In this document: positions 1 through 7,019 of the stretch, in pieces
Layout of the letters: each line of letters opens with the position of its first letter
Position numbering within the stretch: the stretch's first letter is position 1
Origin: CBFDCQ01 sp965603355
GTDB lineage: Bacteria; Hydrogenedentota; CAZGCA01; CBFDCQ01
Reading direction: 5' to 3'
Length of the DNA: 22,574 nucleotides
Assembly (NCBI GenBank): GCA_965603355.1
Contig: CBFDCQ010000055.1
Span: 1 to 22,574, forward strand
Translations under genes and position numbers: made by a program
The notes under the pieces: generated by a model
Databases searched by the model: none
Told to the model about the DNA's origin: nothing
What the model saw: only the letters and a program-made list of their open reading frames with translations

Positions 1-230
1 CGGAAGAGGTTTACACTCAATAGGGCATTAGTTAACCTCCTCTTCAGCGGAGGGAGGACGAGGCCGGCCACTGTTCAAGAGAGCGACGCTCGTTGGGGTG
101 AGTCAACCGACTTGCGGGAGGCAATCGGAAGATTACGATACGGTCGGATGAAGAACAGTGGGATATCCTGGCTCGTTCCCGCCGCATGTCCAGAGCTGCC
201 AGCTACAAGGACCGGATAGAGGTGGTATAG
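1..230 (+). other. Leader region with two short open frames, unassigned
   Basis: Two frames are open here and neither gives a recognisable protein. One is open from the window edge to a TAG at 217-219 and could be the 3' end of an upstream gene. The other is open from 102 to a TAG at 228-230 and ends with a protein-like stretch (SDEEQWDILARSRRMSRAAS, then YKDRIEVV), but it has no ATG/GTG/TTG before that stretch. A frameshifted or truncated small gene is possible. The TAG lies only 4 nt before the sigma-factor ATG. I saw no convincing promoter. Confidence 0.2.
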
Positions 231-234
231 CATT

Positions 235-1065
235 ATGAGTTACCCGGACGCACTGAACTCTTACCTTAAAGAGATCTCCAAGATCCCTCTTCTGGCTCCA
301 GCGGATGAGATTAGGCTCGCGAATAGAATGCGCAAGGGAGATGAGGAGGCACGGAGTAAGCTCACGATGTCCAACCTACGGCTCGTCGTGAGCATAGCCA
401 AGAAATACTTGTACTACGGTTTGCCGCTCCTCGATCTCATTGAGGAGGGCAATCTCGGCCTGCTGAAAGCGGTGGACAGGTACGACCCGGAAAGGAAATG
501 CAAGTTCAGCACCTACGCCACATGGTGGATTAGGCAGGCTGTCACGCGCGCGCTCTCGAACTACGGCAGAACTATCAGGGTCCCGGTGTACGTCACAGAT
601 AACATAGCGAAGTACAAAAGGGCTGCCCAGCGCCTCTACGAACAAAAAGGACGGGAACCCAGCGTGGAAGAGGTCGCCGATGAACTGGGAATCGAATACG
701 AGGACGCTCTCAAACTGCACGAGTACACTTTAGGCGTGCCGTCGCTCGAATCGCTGGTCTACCTGGAGGAAGGTGGCGAGGTCGTCGGCGCGCAGGTAGC
801 TGAAGAGGTCAGTAGCGAGGAGGACGTTGTAGCGCGCATACTGCGTAGCCAACGGCTGAGCCAGCTTATGGAGCAGCTCACGCCCCGGGAGAGCGGCATA
901 TTGAGACACAGATACGGCCTCGACGATGGCGAAAACCACACGCTGGAAGAGACAGGCAAACGGTTCAGCCTGACAAGAGAGCGAATCAGGCAGATTGAGA
1001 ACGAGGTCATAGGTAAACTCAAAAAGTACGTCGCGGAACACGAAGCGGAGTTTGAAGGTGTCTGA
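235..1065 (+). CDS. RNA polymerase sigma factor, SigA/RpoD-like, short form
   Basis: A sigma-70 family protein of 276 aa that directs core RNA polymerase to promoters. Region 1.2 is at about residues 5-35 (YLKEISKIPLL). Region 2 is at 40-110, including the very conserved DLIEEGNLGLLKAVDRYDP and the -10-reading FSTYATWWIRQAV (91-103). Region 3 is at about 118-195 and region 4 at 205-265, with the -35-reading helix-turn-helix around LEETGKRFSLTRERIRQIE (237-255). The acidic region 1.1 of full RpoD is absent, so this is either a compact primary sigma or a group 2 paralogue; sequence alone cannot decide. The ATG is preceded by GAGGTGG at 219-225. The 3' end overlaps apt, so the two are probably co-transcribed. 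Confidence 0.93.
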   Translation: MSYPDALNSYLKEISKIPLLAPADEIRLANRMRKGDEEARSKLTMSNLRLVVSIAKKYLYYGLPLLDLIEEGNLGLLKAVDRYDPERKCKFSTYATWWIRQAVTRALSNYGRTIRVPVYVTDNIAKYKRAAQRLYEQKGREPSVEEVADELGIEYEDALKLHEYTLGVPSLESLVYLEEGGEVVGAQVAEEVSSEEDVVARILRSQRLSQLMEQLTPRESGILRHRYGLDDGENHTLEETGKRFSLTRERIRQIENEVIGKLKKYVAEHEAEFEGV

Positions 1066-1606
1066 CAAACAGGACCAAACCGGCCCCGGACTGCAGGAAC
1101 TCGCCGGTCTGATCCGCAGCATACCCGATTTCCCCAAAAAGGGGATCGACTTTAAAGATATTACCACGCTGTTGCAGAATAGCGACGCGTTCAGGCAGGT
1201 TGTGGACCATCTCACACAAAGATACGCCGACAAGCCGGTTGACGCGGTCGTCGCTGCTGAGGCGAGAGGATTCATCTTCGGAGGAGCGCTGGCTTACCGT
1301 TTGGGAGCCGCCTTTGTCCCGGTCAGAAAGAAAGGTAAGTTGCCCTACGCGACGTACGAGGTAACCTACGATCTTGAGTACGGGACGGAGACTATAGCGA
1401 TTCACCAGGACGCCCTCAAACCGGGAGACAAGGTCATCATCCTCGACGATCTGCTGGCGACGGGAGGAACAATAGGGGCGGTCCTGGAACTCGTGGAACG
1501 GCTCGGCGCCGAGGTCCTGGAGGTTGCCTTTCTGATAGAGCTGACTTTTCTGAAGGGCGGGGATCAACTAAAGTCATACCCGGTCTATTCGGCGATCAAG
1601 CTTTGA
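1058..1606 (+). CDS. apt: Adenine phosphoribosyltransferase
   Basis: Purine salvage enzyme converting adenine and PRPP to AMP and pyrophosphate in the cytoplasm. The 182-aa protein has the family usual length and motifs: FPKKGIDFKDIT near residues 25-37, the EARGF motif (68-72), RKKGKLPYAT (90-99), and the PRPP-binding loop VIILDDLLATGGT (126-138). I place the start at GTG 1058 because GGAG at 1047-1050 lies 7 nt upstream; an in-frame TTG at 1052 would add two residues but is too close to that site. The first 8 nt overlap the end of the sigma-factor gene, suggesting translational coupling. The product itself is a safe call. Confidence 0.95.
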   Translation: MSDKQDQTGPGLQELAGLIRSIPDFPKKGIDFKDITTLLQNSDAFRQVVDHLTQRYADKPVDAVVAAEARGFIFGGALAYRLGAAFVPVRKKGKLPYATYEVTYDLEYGTETIAIHQDALKPGDKVIILDDLLATGGTIGAVLELVERLGAEVLEVAFLIELTFLKGGDQLKSYPVYSAIKL

Positions 1607-1672
1607 CGCGTGCGCTCTTTTACGGTGAGGGATAACCGAATCAGCATCGGCCCGGAACGCACACAAGAAGAA

Positions 1673-1750
1673 GCGCCCGTAGCTCAGTCTGGATAGAGCG
1701 GCGGTTTCCTAAACCGCATGCCGGAGGTTCGAATCCTCTCGGGCGCGCCA
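1673..1750 (+). tRNA. tRNA-Arg, anticodon CCU, with encoded CCA
   Basis: A full cloverleaf can be drawn. The acceptor stem GCGCCCG (1673-1679) pairs with CGGGCGC (1740-1746). The D arm lies in GCTCAGTCTGGATAGAGC. The anticodon stem GCGGT/ACCGC encloses the 7-nt loop TTCCTAA, giving anticodon CCT (reads AGG). The T arm is GGAGGTTCGAATCCTC, with the invariant GTTCGAATC. G1747 is the discriminator and CCA is encoded at 1748-1750. Confidence 0.96.
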
Positions 1751-1809
1751 TCCAGTCAGTGAAAGGCCGTGAGGGTGGCCGGCCGTTAACCGCTGTGGAG
1801 AACGTAGCA

Positions 1810-2472
1810 TTGGCACCGACATTGATCCGATACGATTTTCACGCACACTCGCTGCTGAGCGACGGGGATCTGTTGCCGTCCGAACTGGCAAGGCGTTACT
1901 CGTGCAAAGGATACCGGGCCGTCGCCATTGCCGATCACGTTGACAATTCAAACATGGAAACAGTGGTCCCCGCCATCGTCAGAAGCGCTGAGCAATGGAA
2001 CGCGGCGCCGGGAACGGAACTCAGACTCATACCCGCCGCTGAGATAACCCACGTTCCGCCTTCACAAATACCGTCGCTGATTAGCAAAGCTCGCGAGTTG
2101 GGGGCGAAGATTGTGCTCGTGCACGGCGAAACACTAAGCGAGCCCGTGGCGCCCGGAACTAATCGCGCCGGAATAGAGGGCGGTGCAAACATCCTCTCAC
2201 ACCCGGGACTCATTTCTGAGGAGGATGCGCAGCTCGCAGCAACCAGCGGCGTCCTGCTCGAGATAACAGCCAGAGCAGGGCACTGCCTCACTAACGCACA
2301 CGTACTGCTGATGGCCAGACGCAGCGGCGCGGACGTGGTGATAGACTCCGATTCTCACTCGCCCGCGGACATCCCGGACCCCGAACTCGCCGCACAAATC
2401 GGCCTCGGTGCCGGGATGTCCCCGGAAGAACTGGCTGAGGTCGAGAGAACAATGGCGCGACTTACGGAGTAA
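1810..2472 (+). CDS. PHP-domain metal-dependent phosphoesterase (histidinol phosphatase-like)
   Basis: A PHP-superfamily hydrolase of 220 aa, probably cleaving a small phosphoester in the cytoplasm. All expected metal ligands are visible: HAH (11-13), ADH (41-43), AEIT followed by His81, LVHGE (His105), LSHPG (His131) and DSDSH (Asp181/His183). This is the single-domain group often annotated as histidinol phosphatase-like; the true substrate is unknown and no histidine-biosynthesis gene is nearby. I start at TTG 1810, with GGAG at 1797-1800 nine nt upstream. In-frame GTGs at 1759 and 1795 would lengthen it but have no visible ribosome-binding site, and 1759 would begin just after the tRNA. 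Confidence 0.82.
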   Translation: MAPTLIRYDFHAHSLLSDGDLLPSELARRYSCKGYRAVAIADHVDNSNMETVVPAIVRSAEQWNAAPGTELRLIPAAEITHVPPSQIPSLISKARELGAKIVLVHGETLSEPVAPGTNRAGIEGGANILSHPGLISEEDAQLAATSGVLLEITARAGHCLTNAHVLLMARRSGADVVIDSDSHSPADIPDPELAAQIGLGAGMSPEELAEVERTMARLTE

Positions 2473-2477
2473 TGTGT

Positions 2478-2506
2478 TTGAAAAAAACTGAGCAGTATCG
2501 TAGAAT
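2478..2506 (+). promoter_or_regulatory. Candidate sigma-70 promoter for the lipoprotein gene
   Basis: TTGAAA at 2478-2483 and TAGAAT at 2501-2506 are separated by exactly 17 bp. Each hexamer differs from consensus at one position. It lies just after the PHP gene stop and about 90 nt before the lipoprotein ATG, so it could drive the 2597-4390 envelope group. Confidence 0.55.
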
Positions 2507-2596
2507 ACACACGCAGCTGGGCCGACCAAACTGCGTTCTATGGAGCGGTGAAAGTAAGTGGTGGTGGATTGTCCCGCAAAGGACGGAGGTGTGAAT

Positions 2597-3082
2597 ATGA
2601 GACGGACTGAGTTTTCGCCGGCGTTGTGGTTATGTCTGGGATGCGCTCTCGTGGCTGTCGCCGGCTGCGAGACTGTACCATTCTTCTCCCGAGGATCGGC
2701 AGAGCCGATCATGGAAGAATCTTTGGGAGAAGTTCCGATAGTGGCGTCCGCGTTCCCCCCCGCAGCCGCTGCGCGTTTCGATGACATACCTATACCTGAA
2801 GGTCTGGAAATGAAGCACAAGGACTCTTTCGTGTTCGAGAGCGAGCAGCTTCAGATTGCGTACCTGATCTACGAGGGACGGATGTCTCCCGAAGATGCCG
2901 CGCAGTTCTTCCTCGATGCTCTCCCGAGGGGCAACTGGACGCTGGTAAATGTCCTGCAGTATAACGATATTACGATAACGCTGCGCAAACCGGATAAGGA
3001 TCTCGTCGTGCATATCTCCCCGAGGAGAACGAGGGGGTGCGTGGCAAAAATATCGCTGACGCCGGCAGGCGGCTCGAACTAA
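2597..3082 (+). CDS. Small exported lipoprotein of unknown function
   Basis: A 161-aa protein beginning with a lipoprotein signal: basic MRRTE, a hydrophobic core, then lipobox VAGC with Cys24 as the predicted lipidated residue. The mature part has FDDIPIPEGLEMK, then a strand-rich domain (FESEQLQIAYLIYEGRMS) and a C-terminal stretch with a basic patch (ISPRRTRG). I do not recognise a characterised family. The start is ATG 2597 because GGAGGT at 2585-2590 sits 6 nt upstream. It is followed by another exported protein and a membrane TPR protein, so an envelope role is likely but unspecific. Confidence 0.78.
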   Translation: MRRTEFSPALWLCLGCALVAVAGCETVPFFSRGSAEPIMEESLGEVPIVASAFPPAAAARFDDIPIPEGLEMKHKDSFVFESEQLQIAYLIYEGRMSPEDAAQFFLDALPRGNWTLVNVLQYNDITITLRKPDKDLVVHISPRRTRGCVAKISLTPAGGSN

Positions 3083-3137
3083 ACCGCGTCGCCCATTCCC
3101 AAACAGCGTCGAGCGAGCTTGGATAATCAGTGGTGAA

Positions 3138-3635
3138 ATGATTCGCTATCGGTACGTTTACTCTGCCTTGTTGCTGGTTCTTTGCGTTCTGTCCCTTGAA
3201 TGCGCGTCGTCCAGATCAGTCCTGCCTCCTCTCCCGCCCGATCCGCTGACCACTGAGTCACGGCCCGACCTGGAGGAGGCTGCGATCAGAGGCGTGCTTA
3301 ACGACGTGGAACGCGCTATGGAACAAAAAGACGTGTACAAGGTTCTTATGTGCGTTTCGGCATCGTACAGCGATAAGCAGGGTCGCGACTACACGGACCT
3401 GCGACGACTCCTGCAGCGCGTCTTTGACCAATATGCAACTGTAGAAATCACACGTCCCGATACGGAAGTTGTCATAGACGGAAACAGGGCCGCCGTTACG
3501 GAGAGCTTCGTCACTTCTGCACGTGGAAAGCCGGGAACCGACGTCGATCCCCTCACTCTCAAAGGGATGACATCGGTGTTTCTCGAGAAGATCGCCGGCA
3601 GGTGGCTCATAGTCGAATGGGGTGAAGGCTTGTGA
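3138..3635 (+). CDS. Exported NTF2/SnoaL-like domain protein
   Basis: A 165-aa protein with an N-terminal hydrophobic signal (residues 6-20). Cys22 could be lipidated, but the preceding SLE is a poor lipobox because of Glu at -1, so lipidation is doubtful. Residues 45-165 have the order and spacing of a nuclear-transport-factor-2-like fold: a long N-terminal helix (IRGVLNDVERAMEQKDVYKV), a second helix (DLRRLLQRVFDQY), then strands ending in the typical FLEKIAGRWLIVEWG. Ligand and function are unknown. Its TGA overlaps the next gene GTG start by GTGA, which indicates translational coupling. Confidence 0.68.
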   Translation: MIRYRYVYSALLLVLCVLSLECASSRSVLPPLPPDPLTTESRPDLEEAAIRGVLNDVERAMEQKDVYKVLMCVSASYSDKQGRDYTDLRRLLQRVFDQYATVEITRPDTEVVIDGNRAAVTESFVTSARGKPGTDVDPLTLKGMTSVFLEKIAGRWLIVEWGEGL

Positions 3636-4390
3636 AAAAAATCCGGAAGAAGAAAAAGCTTGTTGCGAAACAACCGGCCGAGCAAGAAAGGCCGCTGCTG
3701 TTCGTCAGACGATTCGAAAACCACGTCAGAGAGAATCCCCAACGCGCAGCCATCCTCGGTATGATCATTTTGTTCATTATCATATTTGTCTCCGTCTATA
3801 TCCCTTATTCACACAGGAGACAGAACGAGGCGGTCCGGGCGGTCGACAAAGCGCTTGCCAGCGAAACTCTCGGGACGAAGTTGTTGCTTCTACGGGACGT
3901 GGCGGATCAGTTCAGCGGCACGGTGGGCGCCGCGCGGGCCCTCTACTATCTCGGAGACGCGTACTACGCGAACAAACAGTACGATCTGGCGCGCGACAGT
4001 TACGAGGAATACCTGCGCAAGTATCCTCAGGCGCATTTCGCACCGAATGCCCAGGACGGCCTCGGCTACGTCGCGGAATCCCAGGAAAAGTATGACGAGG
4101 CAATTGGTCATTACAAGAAACTGGTCGAAACATATGGCGATAGCTACGCAGCTCAGCACGCATGGTACAACATCGCTGGGTGCTTCGAGCAACGTGGCGA
4201 CTGGGCCAACGCCGTCGACGCATATGAAAAACAACTGGCTCTTTACCCCGAAAGCGCCTGGGCCGCTCAGGCCGAGGCAAGGTTTGGAGAAGTGCGTCTG
4301 CGATTGCCCTCAGCATCATTGCAGCAGAGTCCTGATCAAGCACCTGGTACCGACAGCCCGGCAGACGTGGCCGGTCAGATACCCGACTGA
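3632..4390 (+). CDS. Membrane-anchored tetratricopeptide-repeat protein
   Basis: A 252-aa protein with a very basic cytoplasmic N-terminus (KKIRKKKK), one transmembrane helix at about residues 40-58, then TPR repeats from about 90 to 230 (ALYYLGDAYYANKQYDLARD, GLGYVAESQEKYDEAIGHYK, AWYNIAGCFEQRGDWANAVD). The tail is Pro/Ser/Gln-rich. The architecture resembles YfgM/BamD-type envelope TPR proteins, which act as scaffolds or chaperone partners, but I see no feature fixing it to one of them. The start is a GTG overlapping the stop of the NTF2-like gene. The first TPR-like unit begins with the Tyr-rich helix common in BamD-like repeats. Confidence 0.8.
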   Translation: MKKIRKKKKLVAKQPAEQERPLLFVRRFENHVRENPQRAAILGMIILFIIIFVSVYIPYSHRRQNEAVRAVDKALASETLGTKLLLLRDVADQFSGTVGAARALYYLGDAYYANKQYDLARDSYEEYLRKYPQAHFAPNAQDGLGYVAESQEKYDEAIGHYKKLVETYGDSYAAQHAWYNIAGCFEQRGDWANAVDAYEKQLALYPESAWAAQAEARFGEVRLRLPSASLQQSPDQAPGTDSPADVAGQIPD

Positions 4391-4490
4391 AGACGCTGTT
4401 CAGGAAGCAACCATATCTACAACTTGGCCTGACTTCTCTCCTGTTGCGTAAGGCTCGGCAAGATAAAGTCGACACGGGACAAGACGCTCC

Positions 4491-5360
4491 ATGTCTCAAA
4501 AGGATCGAAGAATCCTCCAGCGAATCAAACTCAGAAAACGTCTCGGGCAGCATATGTTGTTGGACCCGAACATCAACCGGAAAATGGTTGATGCCGCCGG
4601 CCTTACGGAAAAGGATCTCGTCGTTGAAGTCGGCTCTGGCTATGGCGGTCTGACGGAGTTTCTGGCGCAGCATGGGGGCCAGGTCTTCTCGATCGAGATA
4701 GATCCGCGATTCGAGACGATCCTGAGAGAGAAACTCGCCGCGTCCCCAAACGTGTACATATTCATCGGCGACGTCCTGAATCATGATCTCGCTGACCTTC
4801 TTGCTGATCATCTCCCACACGACGGACCCCTGAAAATGGTTTCCAACCTACCCTACTACATTACATCACCGATACTGGCACATTTCCTGGAAAGCAGCCT
4901 CTTCTTCGAGACCATGGTCGTCATGGTACAGAAGGAGGTCGCCCAACGGCTCACAGCCGGTCCCGGCGGACGCGATTGCGGCGTGCTGTCCCTGATAAGC
5001 CGCTTTTACGCCGAGATCGACAAGATTGGCAACGTGCCGCGAACATGTTTTCGTCCCATGCCGGATGTCGAGTCCTCCATAGTCAGATTCAGATGCAGAC
5101 GCAAAACCGCCGCCGAGGGGGCTCACAAAGATTTCCTGTTCCGCGTGATACGTGCCGCGTTTGGGGAAAGAAGAAAAATGGTGAAGAACGCGCTGCAGCG
5201 TTCACGCGATCTGCCGTTCTCGCGGGAAGAAATTGAAGCCGGACTCAGCGCAGCCCAAATTAACGGCGAACGTCGTGCTGAAACGCTCGACCTGGAGGAG
5301 TTTCTGCAGCTCGCCAGGGCGCTTCCGTGGCGTCAAGAAGACGTGAACACATCCGCGTAG
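4491..5360 (+). CDS. rsmA: 16S rRNA (adenine1518-N6/adenine1519-N6)-dimethyltransferase
   Basis: RsmA/KsgA dimethylates two adenines in helix 45 of 16S rRNA using S-adenosylmethionine, a late step of 30S assembly. In the 289-aa protein: the N-terminal KRLGQHMLLDPNI (16-28), SAM motif I VEVGSGYGGLT (45-55), acidic IEID (68-71), catalytic motif SNLPYYI (118-124), MVQKEVAQRL (145-154), RPMPDVESSIVRF (188-200) and the C-terminal AFGERRKMVKNAL (223-235). All are standard for the family. The ATG has only a weak purine-rich upstream site. Its last 28 nt overlap the 3' end of nth on the opposite strand. Confidence 0.95.
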   Translation: MSQKDRRILQRIKLRKRLGQHMLLDPNINRKMVDAAGLTEKDLVVEVGSGYGGLTEFLAQHGGQVFSIEIDPRFETILREKLAASPNVYIFIGDVLNHDLADLLADHLPHDGPLKMVSNLPYYITSPILAHFLESSLFFETMVVMVQKEVAQRLTAGPGGRDCGVLSLISRFYAEIDKIGNVPRTCFRPMPDVESSIVRFRCRRKTAAEGAHKDFLFRVIRAAFGERRKMVKNALQRSRDLPFSREEIEAGLSAAQINGERRAETLDLEEFLQLARALPWRQEDVNTSA

Positions 5361-6016
5361 TAATCGCACTGCTTTCGAATGACGCAGGCGTCGCACGCGG
5401 GATTCCTCGCGTGGCATACCGCCTTCCCATGAGCGATGATGTTCAGGTGCAGCGCGTAACTCCTCCCTTCTGCGACAAACTGCGGCACGTACTCGTGGGC
5501 TTTTGCAGCAGTCATCCTCGACGGGACGATTCCGAGCCGTTTCAGCACCCGGAATATATGTGTGTCAATCGGAAACGCTTCCCGCCCGAGCGAAAACAGC
5601 AGCACGCATCGGGTCGTCTTAGGTCCAACACCGTCAAAGCTCTCCAGGGCCTCTTCAACTTCCTCGGTGGGCAGCCGCCGAAGGTAGTCGAGGCTTAGCT
5701 CCCCGCTCTTCGCGATCGATCTCAATATCTTCTGTATCCGCGCACTCTTCGTTTTGGCGAGCCCGCCCGGTTTCAGCACCCTCTCGAGCCTTGCTCGTGG
5801 CGCACTCATCACGTCATCCCATGTTGGAAAAGCCTCCCGCATCGCCGCGTACGCCCTGTCACGGTTCTTGTCGTTCGTGTTCTGAGACAAGATGGTCCGT
5901 ATCAGCTCGTCAAGCGGGTCAACGCGCTTACGCCTGCGTTTGCGCGTCCCGTATTGTTTCTCCAGCAACCGGTCCACCGTCTTGAGCTTTCTCTTTACAG
6001 CTCCCTTGCTCCTCAC
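5333..6016 (-). CDS. nth: Endonuclease III-type DNA glycosylase/AP lyase
   Basis: Base-excision-repair enzyme removing oxidised pyrimidines, with AP-lyase activity. The 227-aa protein has LSQNTND (43-49), a helix-hairpin-helix GVGPKT with the catalytic lysine (Lys133), the catalytic aspartate in PIDTHIFRV (Asp151), and a C-terminal 4Fe-4S cluster site with cysteines at 201, 208, 211 and 217 (CX6CX2CX5C). The N-terminus is unusually basic (KRKLK; RKRRRKR). The start is GTG 6014-6016, supported by GGAGGT on the minus strand at 6022-6027, 5 nt upstream. It is convergent with rsmA, with a 28-bp overlap. Confidence 0.92.
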   Translation of the reverse strand: MRSKGAVKRKLKTVDRLLEKQYGTRKRRRKRVDPLDELIRTILSQNTNDKNRDRAYAAMREAFPTWDDVMSAPRARLERVLKPGGLAKTKSARIQKILRSIAKSGELSLDYLRRLPTEEVEEALESFDGVGPKTTRCVLLFSLGREAFPIDTHIFRVLKRLGIVPSRMTAAKAHEYVPQFVAEGRSYALHLNIIAHGKAVCHARNPACDACVIRKQCDYYADVFTSS

Positions 6017-6125
6017 GCCTAACCTCCATGCTCACGGCAGTCGCGCCACTCATTAACGAAGCTGCACGGCCCTGTTGTCCACATGATAGAGAGTCGAGCG
6101 CTGTACGTCAACGCAATGTAGACCC

Positions 6126-6153
6126 GTAGGGGCGGTTCACGAACCGATCCTAC
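6126..6153. repeat. Short imperfect palindrome, dispersed-repeat-like
   Basis: The arms GTAGG (6126-6130) and CCTAC (6149-6153) flank a perfect inner palindrome CGGTTC-AC-GAACCG (6133-6146), with a 2-nt mismatch between the two helices. It lies in the 209-bp gap between the divergent nth and terminase-like genes. There is no T-run on either side, so it is not a standard terminator. The compact shape suits a REP-like or cruciform dispersed repeat, but only one copy is seen here. Confidence 0.5.
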
Positions 6154-6225
6154 CCAGCCATACTACCCTACACCGAGCGAAACGTGTGCAACACTGCTGA
6201 TCTGTCCTGTGTTTAGAAGGCGGCA

Positions 6226-6999
6226 ATGAACAAAAGCCAAACAAAAGCGAAGATGCGCTCAGGTGCCTCGTCCAAACGAGGCACGTCAAAGGCCCGCGCC
6301 GACCGGACCTCGAAGACAAAACGTGCCCGAAAGCGAGAGAAGCCCACAGATAACGCGCTGCTCACTCTAATCGCAAACCCGCCCGCGTTAACGCGATGTT
6401 CGGAAACTTGCCCGCATTCCTCCACATGTCCTCACGTGCGGGCATTCTCGCGAAAAACATGCCCTATCGAAGCGAAACGTTACGCAGAGACAGTGATGTC
6501 GCTCCTAAGCTACTGCGCCGCACGGTGCGCCGAGATCAACTTCCTTCTGCTCCGTTCCGTGGCGGACATAGCCGCACTCACAGTTCAGATCGAGCGCGCC
6601 GAACGGTACACAATCGAGAACGGTTTCTTCTACGCACAAACCAAGAAAACGGAGGGTCCGGACATGGTTAAGCTGCAAATACAACCCATTGTTGACCAGA
6701 TCAACAGGCTTTACGAGCGGAGACGCAGAGACATCAAAGATATTGAAAAGTGCCTGACACATACCACCGGCAAGCAGCGGTCGCCTGAGGAGCAACAAGG
6801 GCTCAGCCTGGCTCAGAAAATGGCCGAGTTTCTCCAGAAAGCGAAACCGCTGCTATACGCGTCCCTCGCGCCGAACGATGGGGAGAAAGTCCTACTGGAA
6901 AAATGGACCTACCCGGGCGACACGCCCGAGGAGGCCGAACGGTGCCGCCGCGAAGCTCAACGTATACTCGCGTTGCTCGACAAGAAAGGGGTCGCCTGA
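6226..6999 (+). CDS. Cysteine-rich, helical protein; candidate terminase small subunit
   Basis: A 257-aa protein that I cannot assign by motif alone. Residues 1-40 are Lys/Arg/Ser/Thr-rich and probably disordered or DNA-binding. A four-cysteine cluster follows, Cys58-X3-Cys62-X5-Cys68-X10-Cys79, suggesting a zinc site. The rest is predominantly helical, with a charged segment LYERRRRDIKDIEKCL (162-177) and a helical tail. Its position 20 nt upstream of a large terminase, on the same strand, suggests a small-subunit or DNA-recognition partner; that role is inferred from context. The ATG has AAGG 5 nt upstream (6217-6220). Confidence 0.5.
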   Translation: MNKSQTKAKMRSGASSKRGTSKARADRTSKTKRARKREKPTDNALLTLIANPPALTRCSETCPHSSTCPHVRAFSRKTCPIEAKRYAETVMSLLSYCAARCAEINFLLLRSVADIAALTVQIERAERYTIENGFFYAQTKKTEGPDMVKLQIQPIVDQINRLYERRRRDIKDIEKCLTHTTGKQRSPEEQQGLSLAQKMAEFLQKAKPLLYASLAPNDGEKVLLEKWTYPGDTPEEAERCRREAQRILALLDKKGVA

Positions 7000-7019
7000 G
7001 AAACGGTAGTTCAAGGTAG

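Noticed and set aside
3912..4820. Minus-strand open frame of 302 codons over the TPR and rsmA genes
   Set aside because: It overlaps two well-supported genes on the plus strand, and its composition (Arg/Cys/Ser-rich without domains) is typical of antisense shadows.
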